DNA of 64,000 bases from Phlebotomus papatasi (taxonomy: Eukaryota > Arthropoda > Insecta > Diptera > Psychodidae): the NCBI RefSeq assembly GCF_024763615.1, contig NC_077223.1:6696001-6760000 (forward strand). Reading direction: 5' to 3'. The notes below the pieces were generated by a model. That model was given only the letters and a program-made list of their open reading frames with translations, was not told where the DNA came from and searched no databases. Of this stretch, positions 1-12,600 are shown piece after piece. Both the position numbers and the translations under genes were made by a program. Numbering within the stretch: the first letter of the stretch is position 1; every line of letters begins with the position of its first letter.

Positions 1-807
1 ATTGCAATCACGATTATCAAATTCCTCATGCGAGTAGATTTTCTTGCAACTCCTAGTTTTGAACTCATTGATGGATTCCTGTTTGATTTTACGACAACTG
101 CATTGTACCTGTTTTCTCATTATTTCTCTGAATTAGCTCTCGCCTTGCCTTTTCTGGAGAACTTGTTCGAGAAATATTCGAAAAAAAAAGTTTTTAACTA
201 GATTGGGCAAAGATCGAATATTCTCTGAGAAGGAATTATTGATTCCCAAGACATTGATGGTGTAATTGTCACTGTAGTTAGAGAAATCTGCTGCACTGAT
301 AAACTTTGCACAAGAAGGAGATTTCCAGTAGAAACTGGGCATTACTCTTAATTTTGACAATAAACAATTGCACACCACCGACAATCTTGTCGAAAATCAA
401 CGTCCCATTCATCCCCTTTCAGGTGTCCCAAACATCCCCGTGGGTAGTTTTGGTATTTAAAAACTTTAAGTAAAAAACAAGAGCGTATAATCTCTGAAAC
501 TTTTATAAAAATATGTTCCCAGATTATACTGCTACCTAATGAGATAAAAAAGTTTTGATTATATATCGCTGATATAAAATACAAAGAGAAAAACTGAGAC
601 GTCAAAATATACAATTTTTATCAATTTTTAAAAAAATGTTCATAGAATTAAAACAATAAAACTGAGGATGTCCATTCTTTTAGTCAACATACATCTTAAT
701 ATTGCCTACGATACGGTAATGGTTAAATCCCATTTATTTCAAAAATTAATTGAAAAAATCGGCTTGTCCCACGCTACCCCTGTCCCAAACCTCCCCGGTC
801 TCCCCTA
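1..807 (+). mobile_element. Right part of a TAGGGGAGACC element (copy 1)
   Basis: It matches 63135-63955 over its whole length in the same orientation with scattered differences. It ends CCCCGGTCTCCCCTA, the terminal inverted repeat of the family seen in full at 61738-63955. The left end lies before base 1. No coding capacity: the frames at 133-384 and 348-614 begin with TTG or other non-ATG codons and recur in the other copy with breaks. Confidence 0.85.
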
Positions 808-2849
808 CTTCCAAGTCTTTTTTTCGTCTATGAAGTCGTCAAGAATGAAGAGTGATGAAACACGTGAAAAAGAAATTTAAAGCTAAGGATGGTAAATCCC
901 AAAATTATAGTAGGTTTTAGATGATTCATTTTCGTAATAATATAATATCCGACTCACGCAGGGTGAAATGTGAGAGAAAAAATTATATATCACCATCTCC
1001 AAGGGCTCTGCACCCTCTCAGAATCAGTGATTTAAATCACAGTCAGACGCTTCTTAATAATTCAAAGAGCCATTCCACCCGCTAGATCTAGAGGTATTCA
1101 AACTCTGTCGCATTTCCCATGTCAACTTGAGTGCGTGTCTCACAGAGATGATGGTATAGAAGCAGGATGGATGACAATGAAATTGAAAATTCTTGTAAAT
1201 TTTCACTTAGTGACAAGCATTTTTGCACCATCTGTCTACGTTCATTCCACTTCATACTTGAATTATTAATTTTCTTTGTCCTCTCAATGCGTTTCAGAAT
1301 CCAAATAGTGTACCTCAAATTCGTACATTTTTTCGACATTTTCATTGTAATGAATTCAAATATGAAAAATGCAATGGAAAGTTAAGCTAAGCTAAGCAAT
1401 AAATGATTTGTTCCTTATAGATAGTGGGAAAAATATCTATTAAGAGACCACAGGTTAACGCTATTGATTTAAATTCTTTACAATAATATTTTATAAACAC
1501 AAATTATTTATATTGTGTAACTATGTAAGAAACTAATTTTCCATGCAGAATTAAAACTTGAAAAGAGAATGAAGAAAAATATTATCAAAATCGACTCGAT
1601 GTCAAGAATTTCATGTTTAGCTTCTTGCACACCTTTTACGAGCTAATTTTCTCATAACATTGAAGGAGTAAAGTAACTGAAAAAATGAAATTACATATAT
1701 GGCTTTATCAACAAAGGCATTGTATAAATGAGCAGTAAAAAGTTAAAATTGTGCAGTAACAAAAAAATTGAAATAGTGACATTATCGACCAAATTTTGGC
1801 AAAGGGAAAATAAAAGGCTTTTCATTTTATATGCATCTATTTTAAATGTTAAATATATAAGTTAGATCCATTTTTGTATAGATTCGACTTCGACTTTTAG
1901 TAAATGTGAACAATGAAACTATATTCAGACTTTATTAATGAATTCGAAAGTTTTACGGAGATGTTTGGATTACTTGCAAAATGTTCCAAAAGATTCCTGG
2001 CCATTTTGGAGAGTCATCCTACAAATCGTCCAAAGATATTTCAATTAAAACCTTACTAGCATGAGATGTGAATGGTGTCTGAGAATTTCCTAGTTGCATG
2101 GATGAAAAGAGTCTTTTCCATGTGGCTTTTATTCATCCGTTTGTCATCCTGTGGGGTATGGAATTTGAATTTATGAATGCTATAAATATGCTCAAATATT
2201 CAACTACTCAGATAGAATCCAAGAATTTCAATTTCCTTGCAACTATTGAGAAAATTTTGCAGAATGTCCGATAAAAGCATCCAAATGCATTTTCATATTT
2301 AATGACTTTTAGCATTATGTGATGTTTCCAATTCAATTTTCATTATCACAGGGTAATTTTTGCCCTACCTCTATATATTATCATGAAGTGTTGAGAAAAT
2401 ACCAGGAGAAGTGTAGAAGAAAAATGGGACTAATTGTATTAAATATCAAAATATTTCATATAAGTATTTATTTTCTAATTTTCTTTATAAGTTCGGATAT
2501 AAGGAGATAGGATAAAATCTCCGTACTATTAAATATATTAAGATATTGTTTCCAGTAAAAAAGAGTTCAAACGCAATTCATTTATAATTCACGAAAAATC
2601 CTTTAAACTGACTATAATTTTTTTTAGTCAAGAAAAATTTAGTCGAGATTTTGGAAACACAGTGATTAAAATCGTTTATATATACTAGAACCAATTTAAG
2701 TATTCTACGTTAATTTCATCCAGAAATATTTAGAATTACGGTTTCTAGGGCAGATTTTTGATTTTTTGAAAAAAAAACTGTGAGGTGTTAGACTGTTTAA
2801 ACCTATTTAGAATTCTAATTTGGCCACATATTGCGATTTTTTATGCAAT
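808..2849. other. AT-rich intergenic sequence, no gene seen
   Basis: I see no splice-flanked coding stretch, RNA gene or paired terminal repeat. A short run of GCTAA units lies near 1383-1397. Open frames at 1088-1345 (-), 1167-1385 (+) and 2319-2510 (+) have no recognisable domain. Confidence 0.5.
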
Positions 2850-2857
2850 AAATTTAT

Positions 2858-3117
2858 CAGGGGATGACATTTCCTATATTTCCTATACGTTTATAGCGCG
2901 CCGAAAAAACTTTTGGGTTTATTGGCTGTTTTCTGTCACTGTAGAAAGAATTAACAAAAAATATAAATGCAAAATTACTTAATATTGAATAGGCAACCGA
3001 AAACCCCAAATTGGCAAACTACGTAGTTTTGGAGATATCTCGTGGAATATAAACGAGAACCGGGAAAAAATGTACACTAAAATCGGTTGCATTTTTCGGA
3101 GCTTATGTCACCCCCTG
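2858..3117 (+). mobile_element. hAT-like MITE, CAGGGG family, copy 1
   Basis: The 260-bp element starts CAGGGGATGACAT and ends ATGTCACCCCCTG. It is flanked by a perfect 8-bp duplication AAATTTAT (2850-2857 and 3118-3125). It matches 28702-28970 and, inverted, 60865-61136. An 8-bp duplication and CAGGG ends are typical of hAT elements. It has no ORF. Confidence 0.9.
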
Positions 3118-3860
3118 AAATTTATTGTATAGTCAAATGTGCTAATCCGGGCGCTTCACTATCTGGATCGTTTATTACTAATCCACTTAAAATAATATTG
3201 TTATTTTTATTTCCGTAATATAGTCACTACAGTAACATAATAAAACTATTCAAGTTTGAGAAAAAGCAAAAATAATATTTTTATCCATTAAATAAGTGAG
3301 TGTAATCGACTCATTTCAATCTTGTGCCAGCTGGGTTCGTCACTAAAAATTTTCTAGCAGTGATATTTTCGCTAATGACAGCTGGTTCATTGAAAACATT
3401 TATTGTTTTTTCCTTGTGGAAAAAGTATTTTAAATCCAAAGGTTTAATTAAAAGTGAATTAGCGAAAAGGCGACCCAGTTAGTGCATGCTGACTTATTTC
3501 AGTATTATCATTATTTTATAAATTTTCTTTAATATTTTTGATAATTTTCTTTTATATTATGTTTCTGAATGAAACAGTCAATAATTCTATGGATTTAGAA
3601 GAAGTAGAAAAGAATTTCATCAGTCCAAAAACAAGCGTTTAAGTAGCACTCTTCGGAAAACGATCCAGTGACCCCACCTTATTATATTTTTTTTTTTAAA
3701 TTATTTTTTCAAATATTTCTTATGGATTTATAAGAAGATAATTTTTTATGTTGTTATTTAATAAATCAGTTAAATGGTAAAGTTAACTGTTCCTTTTCGG
3801 TCTATTAAATATTTTATATTGTGCAGTAAGTAATGAAAGCTACAGCAGGAAAATGACTTT

Positions 3861-4107
3861 ATGGTGCTATTCCAATGAAAAATGAACGAACATGTTTTTC
3901 AGCACTGTTCTCAAACGCTTCTGCATTATCGACTCTTCTTTGTGTTGGTTTCTGTCACGACTGTTTGGCGGTTTTAGAACACGGCGAGAATTGGGGAAAA
4001 TAGTGAAGATAGGAACCAAAACAAAGAAAAGTCGATAATGCAGAAGCACTAGGGAGCGGTAAAGTGTTAAAAACATGCTTATTTTTCACTAAAATAGCAG
4101 CATCCAT
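3861..4107 (+). mobile_element. MITE with ATGGTGCTATT ends and long internal hairpin, copy 1
   Basis: It begins ATGGTGCTATTCCAATG and ends in the inverted form. Inside, a segment around 3925-3955 (TCTGCATTATCGAC core) recurs inverted around 4029-4046, so most of the element folds into one hairpin. A second copy lies 0.2 kb downstream in the same orientation. Confidence 0.72.
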
Positions 4108-4320
4108 ATCTTGTGGTTTTTCTTGATTTTCATGCCCGGAAAATCCATTATTTAACATTTGAAAATTTATATTTACTGCTCATTTTGTCAACCCACTTAA
4201 AATTCACTAATTCATCGTAAATTTTGACTGGATTTAATTGGATTAGATTAATTTATCCTAAATTTTAAAACATTTTACGTTCATGGAGTATTCACTTTTC
4301 AGTTGGAAAAATTAATATGT

Positions 4321-4603
4321 ATGGTGCTATTCTAATACGAAAATAAAATGGAGAAATATTTGTCCTGAATATTTTTTAGTACATGACTGTTCTCAAATGT
4401 TTCTGCATTATCGACTTTTCTTTGTGTTGGTTCCTGTAACGAATTGATAGTTTTGGAATACGACAATGACTGAGTAAAATATTCTAGACAGAAACCGATA
4501 TAAAGAAAAGTCGATAATGCAGAAGTACTTGGGAACAGTCATGTGCTAAAAAATGTTCAGTGCAAAGATTTTCCCATTTTAGTTTTCATTGAAATAGCAC
4601 CAT
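4321..4603 (+). mobile_element. MITE with ATGGTGCTATT ends, copy 2
   Basis: It starts ATGGTGCTATTCTAATA and ends TTGAAATAGCACCAT. It shares with copy 1 the inverted pair carrying TCTGCATTATCGACTTTTC. The terminal match is better than in copy 1, but no clear target duplication is visible. Confidence 0.75.
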
Positions 4604-4741
4604 TAAGTAATTTTTAAAGAATGTTTTCTTAAATTAAAGTTTTGTAGTTGTTTGGTTAAACAATTATAAAAGAAATGCAATAAATAAATGATGGATGAAC
4701 TCGAAAAGAATGTTCATAAAATAATGTTTTTGATTTTGAAT

Positions 4742-4980
4742 CTGGGGTGATATGATAACTTATTTTTGATACTATCGACTGTCGATTCTGAAAACTTTAA
4801 ACGATAGCTATACTTCCTGTAACTAATATATAGATATTTATCAACAGTATTATTCTGTTACAAATGTCCCAATTAATATCCCAGCAATCCGTAAAAAGTC
4901 GACATTCACGTAATCTAATAGATATAGATTTATCGATACTGTCGAATCGAGAGTGTCGAAAAATTATCATTCCACCCCTG
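4742..4980. mobile_element. MITE with CTGGGGTG/CACCCCTG ends
   Basis: The termini CTGGGGTGATATGATAA and the inverse of TTATCATTCCACCCCTG match, followed by a subterminal pair built on ATACTATCGACTGTCGA. The CAGGGGTG-like end suggests hAT, but the flanks do not show a clean 8-bp duplication. Confidence 0.55.
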
Positions 4981-5131
4981 TTTTCCTGAGATTTTCTTCC
5001 ATTTTTGCGGCAGTGATTGCCCTTAAGTAGAAGTGCAAAATAAATTTAATTGCTAACAAACTGAGGATGATTTTAATGGGAACAATCAGTTAATGAAAAA
5101 GTTTTCATGTCTTCAAAACAGCAAGGAAATG

Positions 5132-5341
5132 TAGGGTGGAGTTACCACTCTTCTGACTTTTTCTTATTTATTTTCTTCTTATTTTTTTTTTTGCTAATGA
5201 TGCTGAATGAATAGAAACAATCATTCTATTAATTCTATATAGAGAAAATCAATACTTATTTACCGATCCTCATGATTTTTTGATAATATTTAAAGTGACG
5301 AAAGGTGGGGATAAGATGGTAAAAAGTCTTATATCCACCCT
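5132..5341. mobile_element. Degenerate TAGGGTGGA element
   Basis: The left end TAGGGTGGAGTTACC pairs loosely with the inverse of the right end (ATATCCACCCTC). A GACTTTTT block lies near both ends. It is placed in the TAGGG group by its terminus. Confidence 0.45.
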
Positions 5342-5933
5342 CAGTGTTATTCCTGCAAAGTCTAGAAAATTTTTGTGCCATCCCCATCTCAAACTCAAGA
5401 AACACTCGAAAGTCCAAAGTGAGTATTTTCAGTAATTGTTTTCAGACAGATTTTGGAGTGAGGAGGAAATTGTTGAATGAATTTCGCAAGAAAGTGAAAG
5501 AAAGTTCCATTGTCCTGCTTCTTGTATACGTAAGCAGTAAAATAAGATAGAAATTGAATTCCGGTCAGAGAGCAAAAAAAAACTCCAGAAATAGGAAAGA
5601 ATGGATGCAATTATAAGAAGTTAGTGGATGGATATAATTTGCAAAGTGCAAGCTTAATAATATTTGCTAACACGACAGAGTTTTGTTTATTCGATCAATA
5701 AAGTTAAATATTGACACTTTCCTTGTGTCTCGTTAGTGACACTCAACAGTTTTTTTCTTTGTCTCTGAAATGACTTGTTCTTGTACTCTCCTTGGGAGTG
5801 ACACTAAGGGGCTACTAACTACATCATTTTTATACAAGTCTTTTTAGAATCCACGATAATAAAAGCAGTAAAAGACTCTTGAGAGTAGTCTTGTTCAATT
5901 AATATAATCGTTAACCATGAGTAAATTAAAGGA

Positions 5934-6131
5934 TAAGGAAGGTATTCAGGCTTCGCACACATTCTGGCTTCGAACACTTCATATTTATTCCACATATTTT
6001 AATGAATCTGACCTATTTTTTTCAGGAAATGTGTGATTTACGACTAGCTAATTAAAATATATTGCTACTAGATCAGATCCAATAAAAGAATATGGGAAGA
6101 GTGTGTGCGAAGCCTAAGAACCTTCCTCTAT
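5934..6131. mobile_element. TAGGG-group MITE with TTCGCACA words
   Basis: The left end TAAGGAAGGTATTCAGGC pairs with the inverse of the right end (GCCTAAGAACCTTCCTCTA). In the left repeat, GGCTTCGCACAC and GGCTTCGAACAC occur 17 bp apart. Confidence 0.72.
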
Positions 6132-6239
6132 AGATAAAACTGTTGGACATTGCGAAATAAAATCTCGGCCCAAGAAGCATTTCCGTCTTTATCGTCTTGT
6201 ACAAATTTTGAGTACCGCATTATAGAACCAAAATTCTTA

Positions 6240-6609
6240 TAGGGGAAAGCTCGCTACCTTCGCACAACTGAAGCTTCGGACAATCAATATTAGGTGAGAT
6301 TCTTTACAATCTCACCTACTATAATCTTAACAAAATCTCATGTTCTCCGATGGGCCCCAAACTTTGCCAAAATGTGTTTGGCCACTTCCTGATCACGAAT
6401 GTATGGATGGCTGAAAACCGTTCCTGTCCGTCTGTCAGTCCGTTTTTGATGTTTTTAATAGATTTTACCTATGGCTCTTTTCAGGATATTTGAGGCATTG
6501 GACTATATTAAAATACAATATTATAATGGGTTAAATTCTAATAAAACACATTGAAAAAGAAAGTTTTGTTCGAAGTCTGAGTTGTCCGAAGATAGCGAGC
6601 TTTCCCCTA
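6240..6609. mobile_element. TAGGGGAAAGC element, with a piece of the 1.8-kb repeat inside
   Basis: It starts TAGGGGAAAGCTCGCTACC and ends in its inverse (TAGCGAGCTTTCCCCTA at 6593-6609). CTTCGCACA and CTTCGGACA lie 16 bp apart at the left. Bases 6292-6430 match the end of the 1.8-kb repeats (31020-31130) in inverse orientation, including the GGTGAGATTCTT hairpin. A related element lies at 15699-16130. Confidence 0.8.
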
Positions 6610-6678
6610 AGTTTCTTATAGTATTCTTAGTTCCGTTTCTGTTCCGTGACTACTAAAAGATTAGTGGCACACTTTAAT

Positions 6679-6814
6679 GGCCTCTACACATTAGGAGAAA
6701 TTTCTTTAAAAAATGCACTTTTGAAGAAAATTTCCCCTATCCTTGTAGGCAGAAACGTCAGAATTTTTAAAAAAGGCAATTTTTAACAAAAATTGCTTCT
6801 AGTGTATAGACACC
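6679..6814. mobile_element. Small MITE, GGCCTCTACACATTAG ends
   Basis: GGCCTCTACACATTAGGAG at the left pairs with the inverse of CTAGTGTATAGACACC at the right. A related half (AATTGCTTCCAATATG, then GAGGCC) lies near 22665-22695. Confidence 0.6.
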
Positions 6815-6975
6815 GTAAGAGCTTAAAAATGTCTGCAGGAATTTACAAACAAAGTTCTTATACCAAGCCCTTTAAAGGTGTAATAATAATTGTTATTAAT
6901 ATTATTATCCAGAGAAAATCTTTGGAACTCCAGAAAAAAATCAAGAAATCAAAAAAAAAAAAATAGTCTAGTCGA

Positions 6976-7075
6976 CCACTGAAGAAGGTCCACATCCGGA
7001 CCGAAAGCTCTGGACAAGACAGAAAATTGGTTTTTCTTCTTGAGGTGCAATAAATTTCCACTGGCGATTACCGAA
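6976..7075 (+). repeat. CCACTGA-stem-GAAAGCT hairpin module, copy 1
   Basis: CCACTGAAGAA is followed by a 5-bp stem (GGTCC/GGACC) with a short loop, then GAAAGCTCTGGA. A TTACCGAAAG box follows at about 7066. The same layout occurs at 37846-37950 and twice, inverted, at 42331-42686, with different stem bases that still pair. Confidence 0.7.
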
Positions 7076-7239
7076 AGTGTCCCCAAAGAACGTGTACAAT
7101 ACAAACAGCTTGAGCTTTTGGATTCATGGCGTATTTAGATGAAGAAAATTTGTTGGAAAATTTGTAGTATTTAAAAATAAATGAGGAATAAAAAAATTTC
7201 TTGATTTTTTGTAATTTGACAGAATTAATCAACTGAAAT

Positions 7240-7455
7240 TTTAACTATTCTCAGAAAATTTTACTGTTTACAGGAAACTGCTGTTCCTAGAAAATTTCGC
7301 TGTTGACAGGAAACTGTTGTTCGCAGAAAATTTCATTATTCACAGGAAACTGCTGTTCCCAGAAAATTTCGCTATTGACAGGAAGTTTTACTGTTCGCAG
7401 AAAATTTAGCTGTTCTTGGGAGTTTTAATTAGCTGAAAATTTTCTGTTCTTAAAA
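7240..7455 (+). repeat. 36-bp minisatellite, about five units
   Basis: Units of the type CTGTTCCCAGAAAATTTCGC followed by TGTTGACAGGAA repeat in tandem at a 36-bp period. The two best adjacent copies are in the middle and the outer units decay. No ORF runs through it. Confidence 0.8.
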
Positions 7456-8740
7456 AGTTTGCATTTGTTTTTCCCCTTAATTCGCATTTCTCATTTTAAT
7501 TCAAAATTGCGCTTTTTGCAAGCTTTGAGAAATTAAAAAAAGTGGAAATTTTCACTATACATTAAATTTCATCAGTTATAGAAGGTATTTCAATCTAAAT
7601 TAGCTATTAACCCCTGGGAAAAACGGAATTTTAAATCATTTTAAGGGTAAGAAATGTATTACAAAAGTTTCTTGAACAAATTTACACCACGCTCTGGAAG
7701 CTTTGAAATAAGAAAAAGGCTCTGCTAGTGGAAAACGTTGTGAGAGCGAAGACAGCAAGACGAGTTGATGATAATGTTAGTTAATTTTTAACGTTTCACA
7801 TCCAACAGAACCACTGGCTCAACTGAAGAAAATAAATATTTCATATAAATAAACTGAATTTAATGTAGAATTCAGAATATTGCATCTGGCAAGAGTATAG
7901 TGGGGTTTTTGTATAATCCTAAAGATGTAAATCCTAATTGATGCCAATTTCAATTGCCATTTCATTCAGGATATGTCAACACGTAGTACTTGTTGAGCTA
8001 ATAAGCTTTATGTGAAGCCTTCCATGGACTGATTAACATTATAGTCGTTCGTGACAGAGTTAATTATGCCAGTTAAGATACTTAAATCACATTGATTTTC
8101 TTCATTAAGCCTTGAGCTTTTTACTATAAATCAGTCAGAGAAATTCATTAGAGGAAAATTAACGTATAATCTTACTATTTTTCAATACCTGCAATACCTG
8201 CAATTTTATAAATATAACGTCTTTGGAAGAATTACATTTGTCTGTGTGTTCTGTTATGTTATCTGTTATGTGGTCTATATAGGACAAACGGTTAGAGATA
8301 GTCAATTAAGGTCTTCGAGGGGCTCATTGAATATGTAACGAGCGCACCACTTGAATTTTTAAAATGCCGAATAAAGAAACCGCCTATGTGATGAGGGCGT
8401 TGAGAGCAAAGAACAATACTAAATATCGATATCGCACTTCCATGATTTGAGTGGCACTTTTAACATCTGGGTGTTTTGAGATAGGAGTCCTCAAACAATT
8501 AATTATTGGTTTTCGTATAAGCTACTTATGCTGCAGAATCAGGGCGACAAGCAGAAAGATATCGGGAAAGGATTGGTAATGTTTATGCTGGTGAGTGGGA
8601 ATAATTTGTCGCTTTCTGAGCGACTAATGGGTAATCAAATAGCGCTTACTTCAGTCATATAATTCGGGCGAGGATACACAGAGTTTTGGGTAGTCCTGGA
8701 TGATCCTGATAAATGCAATTCGAGCTTAGGCAGAGATCTA
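7456..8740. other. No gene seen; AT-rich
   Basis: I find no splice-flanked frame, RNA gene or paired terminal repeat in this stretch. Confidence 0.4.
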
Positions 8741-9575
8741 GAAAGCTTCAGAAGCTGCGAAAGCATTTATTGAGGACCAGCCTTAAAAGTGGCAGTGGTG
8801 GCAGTGGTTTATAAAGGCCAGCAGAACTCCTAGGAGTCCTTATCATGCCCGCAAAAGGAGAGTCTGCCTTTGCCGACGTGGAATTGAAGAGCGAGTGCGC
8901 CACAAGCATTTGGGTGCGAGTCCGCCTGTTTCGAGCGAGTCTGCCGGTGACCATCGTTATGTGAACCCGTGGAAATTCTTCCACATGAGACCTCTGTTTC
9001 GGGGGAAGCAGAAGACTATCCACTTCAAGAATCATCTCTACTGGAAATCAGAGGAACATAGTAACGCTTGAGGCGTCATTGTCCCTTCCAACATAAGAGA
9101 AGAGTGGCGTTAAAGAGGAAGAATAGTTCACGGAGGTATCTAGCTGGACGTTTCGAAGGCCTACACCGTATGCTGCAGTAGAGTATTTGGCATAGAGAGC
9201 CCCAAAGTTCCCGTTCAATAATTAGGCCTTCGCGTAAGCATGGTAAAGACAGTACTATAACAGGATGCTTAAAAAGCACTCCGGTGGACAAACTCTATCC
9301 CTTAGCAGAAATCCCTAGAACTCTCTCAGAACCTAGAACTATCGGAGCGGAGTATTTCTCTGTCAAGAACCTCATTGTGTATCATTGTGAATTAGAGGCC
9401 AGCAGTTTACTTGGAGAAAAGTGGAGTCCTGGCTCTCCCTTTCCTTGAGAGTGAGTGGTGGATAGACACCGGAGTCTCTGGAGAATTACAGATAGGGATT
9501 GTCTTGAAGAGACTCGACTGCTTTTGTTGAGTGCTTTATTGGGACTAACTACAATATTTAGCATAATTTTACTTT
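8741..9575 (-). mobile_element. Possible LTR remnant (minus strand)
   Basis: The block is clearly richer in G+C than its surroundings. On the minus strand it carries CCTTTATAAA (8808-8817) and, about 45 bases further on, AATAAA (8765-8770). A TATA box followed closely by a poly-A signal is the usual U3-R layout of an insect LTR. The 95-residue frame at 8748-9035 spans both signals and has no recognisable domain. I could not define TG...CA ends or a target duplication, so a solo LTR is only a suggestion. Confidence 0.3.
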
Positions 9576-9718
9576 ACAAATTTTGCTTACTCTAAGAAAT
9601 GACAAAATTGCTTAATTTATAAAATATTATTTAGGTGATACAGGGTGTATCACTACAGTCTCATCGGGGGAAGAAGGATAAGGCCAGAGAGAATGTCCTA
9701 AGTCCCCAATATCATTAA

Positions 9719-10564
9719 GGCTCAAATAGATCAAGGCTGTATCTCGACAGTATTTAGCTTTTAAAATTTCATAATAAACGATGTGGTACTGGATATTTAT
9801 GCAAAGGACCTCTAACTGATGAAACTAAACTCTAACAGCTGAATGTTGAATCGAACTATAAAGATAATTCGAGGATGATCCACCGTTTTCTAATGTTTGA
9901 ACGAGAAATAAAATAAATTTAAACAGTGGATTAACGTGTAAGCCAAATATTAGACCCCGATTTCGGAGGTCTTTCCGAAAATACTGTTAAATGATACCAA
10001 ATTGTTATAATCTGCACTTTAGTGGATTTGAAGAAAAGAAATAAGGCTTTCACTCTATTTACAGCTTCTTAAAAAGCCAATTTTGCCTGAAATAAAAAGA
10101 AACATCCACAATACGCGACTTCAATGAGTCGCCACTGAAGTAGGAGTCGCGGGAGTCGCGCTTTTTTGCACCCAGAAATCATGCACATTCTCTCACATCC
10201 ACAATATTGATTCCTATTTTATTTTAGATAATTTTTAGCATGTCTGGTAGTTCAAGATTGCCAAATAACGAGAAAATGCCGTGGAATCTTGCTAAATCGA
10301 ACGAAAACATTGACGAATTGACATTTTCTGGCATGCCAGAAAAGCCAAAATATGGGGTTGCGGTATGACAAAAACAGCTTACGCCAAAGCACTATTCCAC
10401 GTTTCTGCATACGAAAAAATATTTAAACCTAGCTTTATTTTAACTCTAGATTAACGCTAATCTGAGGTTCAACTGAAGTTATTCTTGGTTTCAACATTCA
10501 GCTGTAAGTAAATTACAATTTGGGATAAATCTTCTCGAGGATCAGCCTGAGTCTATTTGGACCC
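9719..10564. mobile_element. MITE with CAAATAGA subterminal repeat, large copy
   Basis: The left end GGCTCAAATAGATCAAGG with ATCTCGACAGTATTTAGC pairs with the inverse of the right end (ATCTTCTCGAGGATCAGC, then CTGAGTCTATTTGG). The same family is seen at 57841-58049. The interior contains unrelated sequence, probably insertions. Confidence 0.6.
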
Positions 10565-12497
10565 GCCATTAAATAATTTTTAATACAAGAATTTGAAAAA
10601 CAAAAATGAAGTGTTCGAAGTCAGAGTGTGTGCGAAACCTGAAAGCTTTCCCCTACAAAAATTCCATTCCTCTAATATTTATTGAAAAAATAACTCGAAA
10701 AACTCTCTTCACCGTAACTTGTGCATGGGTTTAAAAAACCTTAAATTACGAAAAATCTTCAATACAAGCTTTTCGGGATAAATCAGATTTCGAAAATGAA
10801 AAAAATTCTTTATTTAATTAATTCTGTAATTAATTGAAAAATTCTGAAAATGCCATTCAAATCACGTAAGTGCGATGTTCTTTTCATATTATACAGTAAA
10901 CTATTTGCCTTGTTTATAACGTGAATTTGATCTTAGCTTTTGTTTAGTTAATAATTTTATAACTTGCTGAACTTAAACCTTGTTCAAAAATAATTTGAGA
11001 CTGATTCAGAAGTTGGAAATTGAGTTTTTGTTTCTCGCTTTGATTTAATTTTTCTTTTTGTATCAAGACTGTCAAATTATCCATTTATGGTTGTCAAAAT
11101 GTATTTACAATTTTTTTGGAGATTCGAAAATCCCACCATAAAATTCAATTTTAGTTTCAGTTCGATGGAAAGATGAGAGAAAATCTAGCATTGCAACCGG
11201 TTAAGGAATACCTACTATTTTTCGATCGAATCGAAATCCACTTAATCGAAAAGGTGTGAAGAGAAAAACAAATTTGAATGAGTTTAAATTGAAATCCCCT
11301 AAATCGAATAGGTGCACGTGTAACATTCTATTTTCTCTCAGTACTGTGATTTACGGAAAAAGTGTAAATGATATCTGTATTTAATCGAGTAGAATAGCCA
11401 TAAAAATGGCTTTCTCAATTGCAAATTAAATGCAATAAATTGCAATTGATTCCAATTTGCTGGTCAATTCAAAATGCAAATTGTCGTAACTCTGCTAATC
11501 CGACTAAAGGCACAAAATGAATGGTGATTAAAAATCAGATATAAATTCATTAATTTTCATGAGTTGAGATTTTTTCGTTTTAAAGATTTTTATTGTTCAA
11601 AATTATCATAAAATTTTCATACTTTTGACTCTATTCTGGACAAAATTAGAGTCAGAACAAATCCTCATGTACCATACTCAGGAGACAGAGAAGAGATGAG
11701 ATTTACAAATAAAGCATCTACATGTTTTTTTTTTAGTATATTATATTATTCACATATTCACAACATAGTGAAAATGTTCACCAATTTCCCGACGGAATGT
11801 CAGTTAGATTACAAATTTAGCATGGTCTGCAATTCATCATCCTAGGAAAAACTTTGGGGGAAAATAGTGTGAGAAAAAGTCACACACGAAAGGAATTTCG
11901 TAACCTTGTCTATTTATCCTTTAAAGAATTTCTGCTTCTGCAGATGACTGAGGATAAAAAGAAACCTATTTGCCAATTTTTCCAACAAATGAAAAACTTG
12001 CTGAAAGTTACGGACTTTAAGACGTAGAAACTTTCTCTCCACAATATCTCATTTTCTATGCACAAGAAATGTTTTGCCAAAAATCCCAATTTATCCTCAG
12101 GGACACAAATTGAATTTGATTCTGTCGACAGAATAAATGTCATGAAAATATCATATTTACTTTTGCGAAGAGAAAGGAAAATTCATATATACGCTATTAA
12201 TAATGTAGATTGTGAAGCACACGTGATATGCAACATGTTACAAAATATTCTCCAACATAACAATATTTCTACAAATTTTCCAAAAATTAAAGAAAGATAT
12301 ATATTGTGAAACTAAAAACTTTGAGAATATAAACATAAATGTAATTTGTTGAAATATGAGTTAAACCAATAATTTTTTTTTATTTTGAATATTTATTTTT
12401 TAATGCATTAACACAAAAATCGTTAAATCTTGAATATTTGATTTGAAATTGTGTTAGGAAAACTTTAGTGTGGAAAGAGTTTAACAAAAAAATGTAA
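10565..12497. other. No supported gene; one solo TAGGGG terminus
   Basis: Bases 10607-10660 are an isolated right end of the TTCG-type TAGGGGAAAGC family (ending AAAGCTTTCCCCTA). An ATG-initiated frame of 83 codons at 12058-12309 (+) has no recognisable domain and AT-driven composition; chance is the simplest reading. Confidence 0.4.
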
Positions 12498-12600
12498 TAG
12501 GGGAACTGTACTAAATTTCGGCCAGCATGCAATTTCGGCCATTTCTTTCCTTCTTGCAATTAACATGATTTTTAATTTCTGCATTCTCTAGAGATTATGA

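Noticed and set aside
6976..7013. Hammerhead ribozyme
   Set aside because: The CTGAAGA...GAAA arrangement is suggestive, but an extra base separates the core from stem II and no stem III partner with a cleavage triplet is evident next to the single copies. Kept only as an unexplained hairpin module.
7240..7455. CRISPR-like array
   Set aside because: Units are contiguous 36-bp tandem repeats without unique spacers, in a eukaryotic genome.
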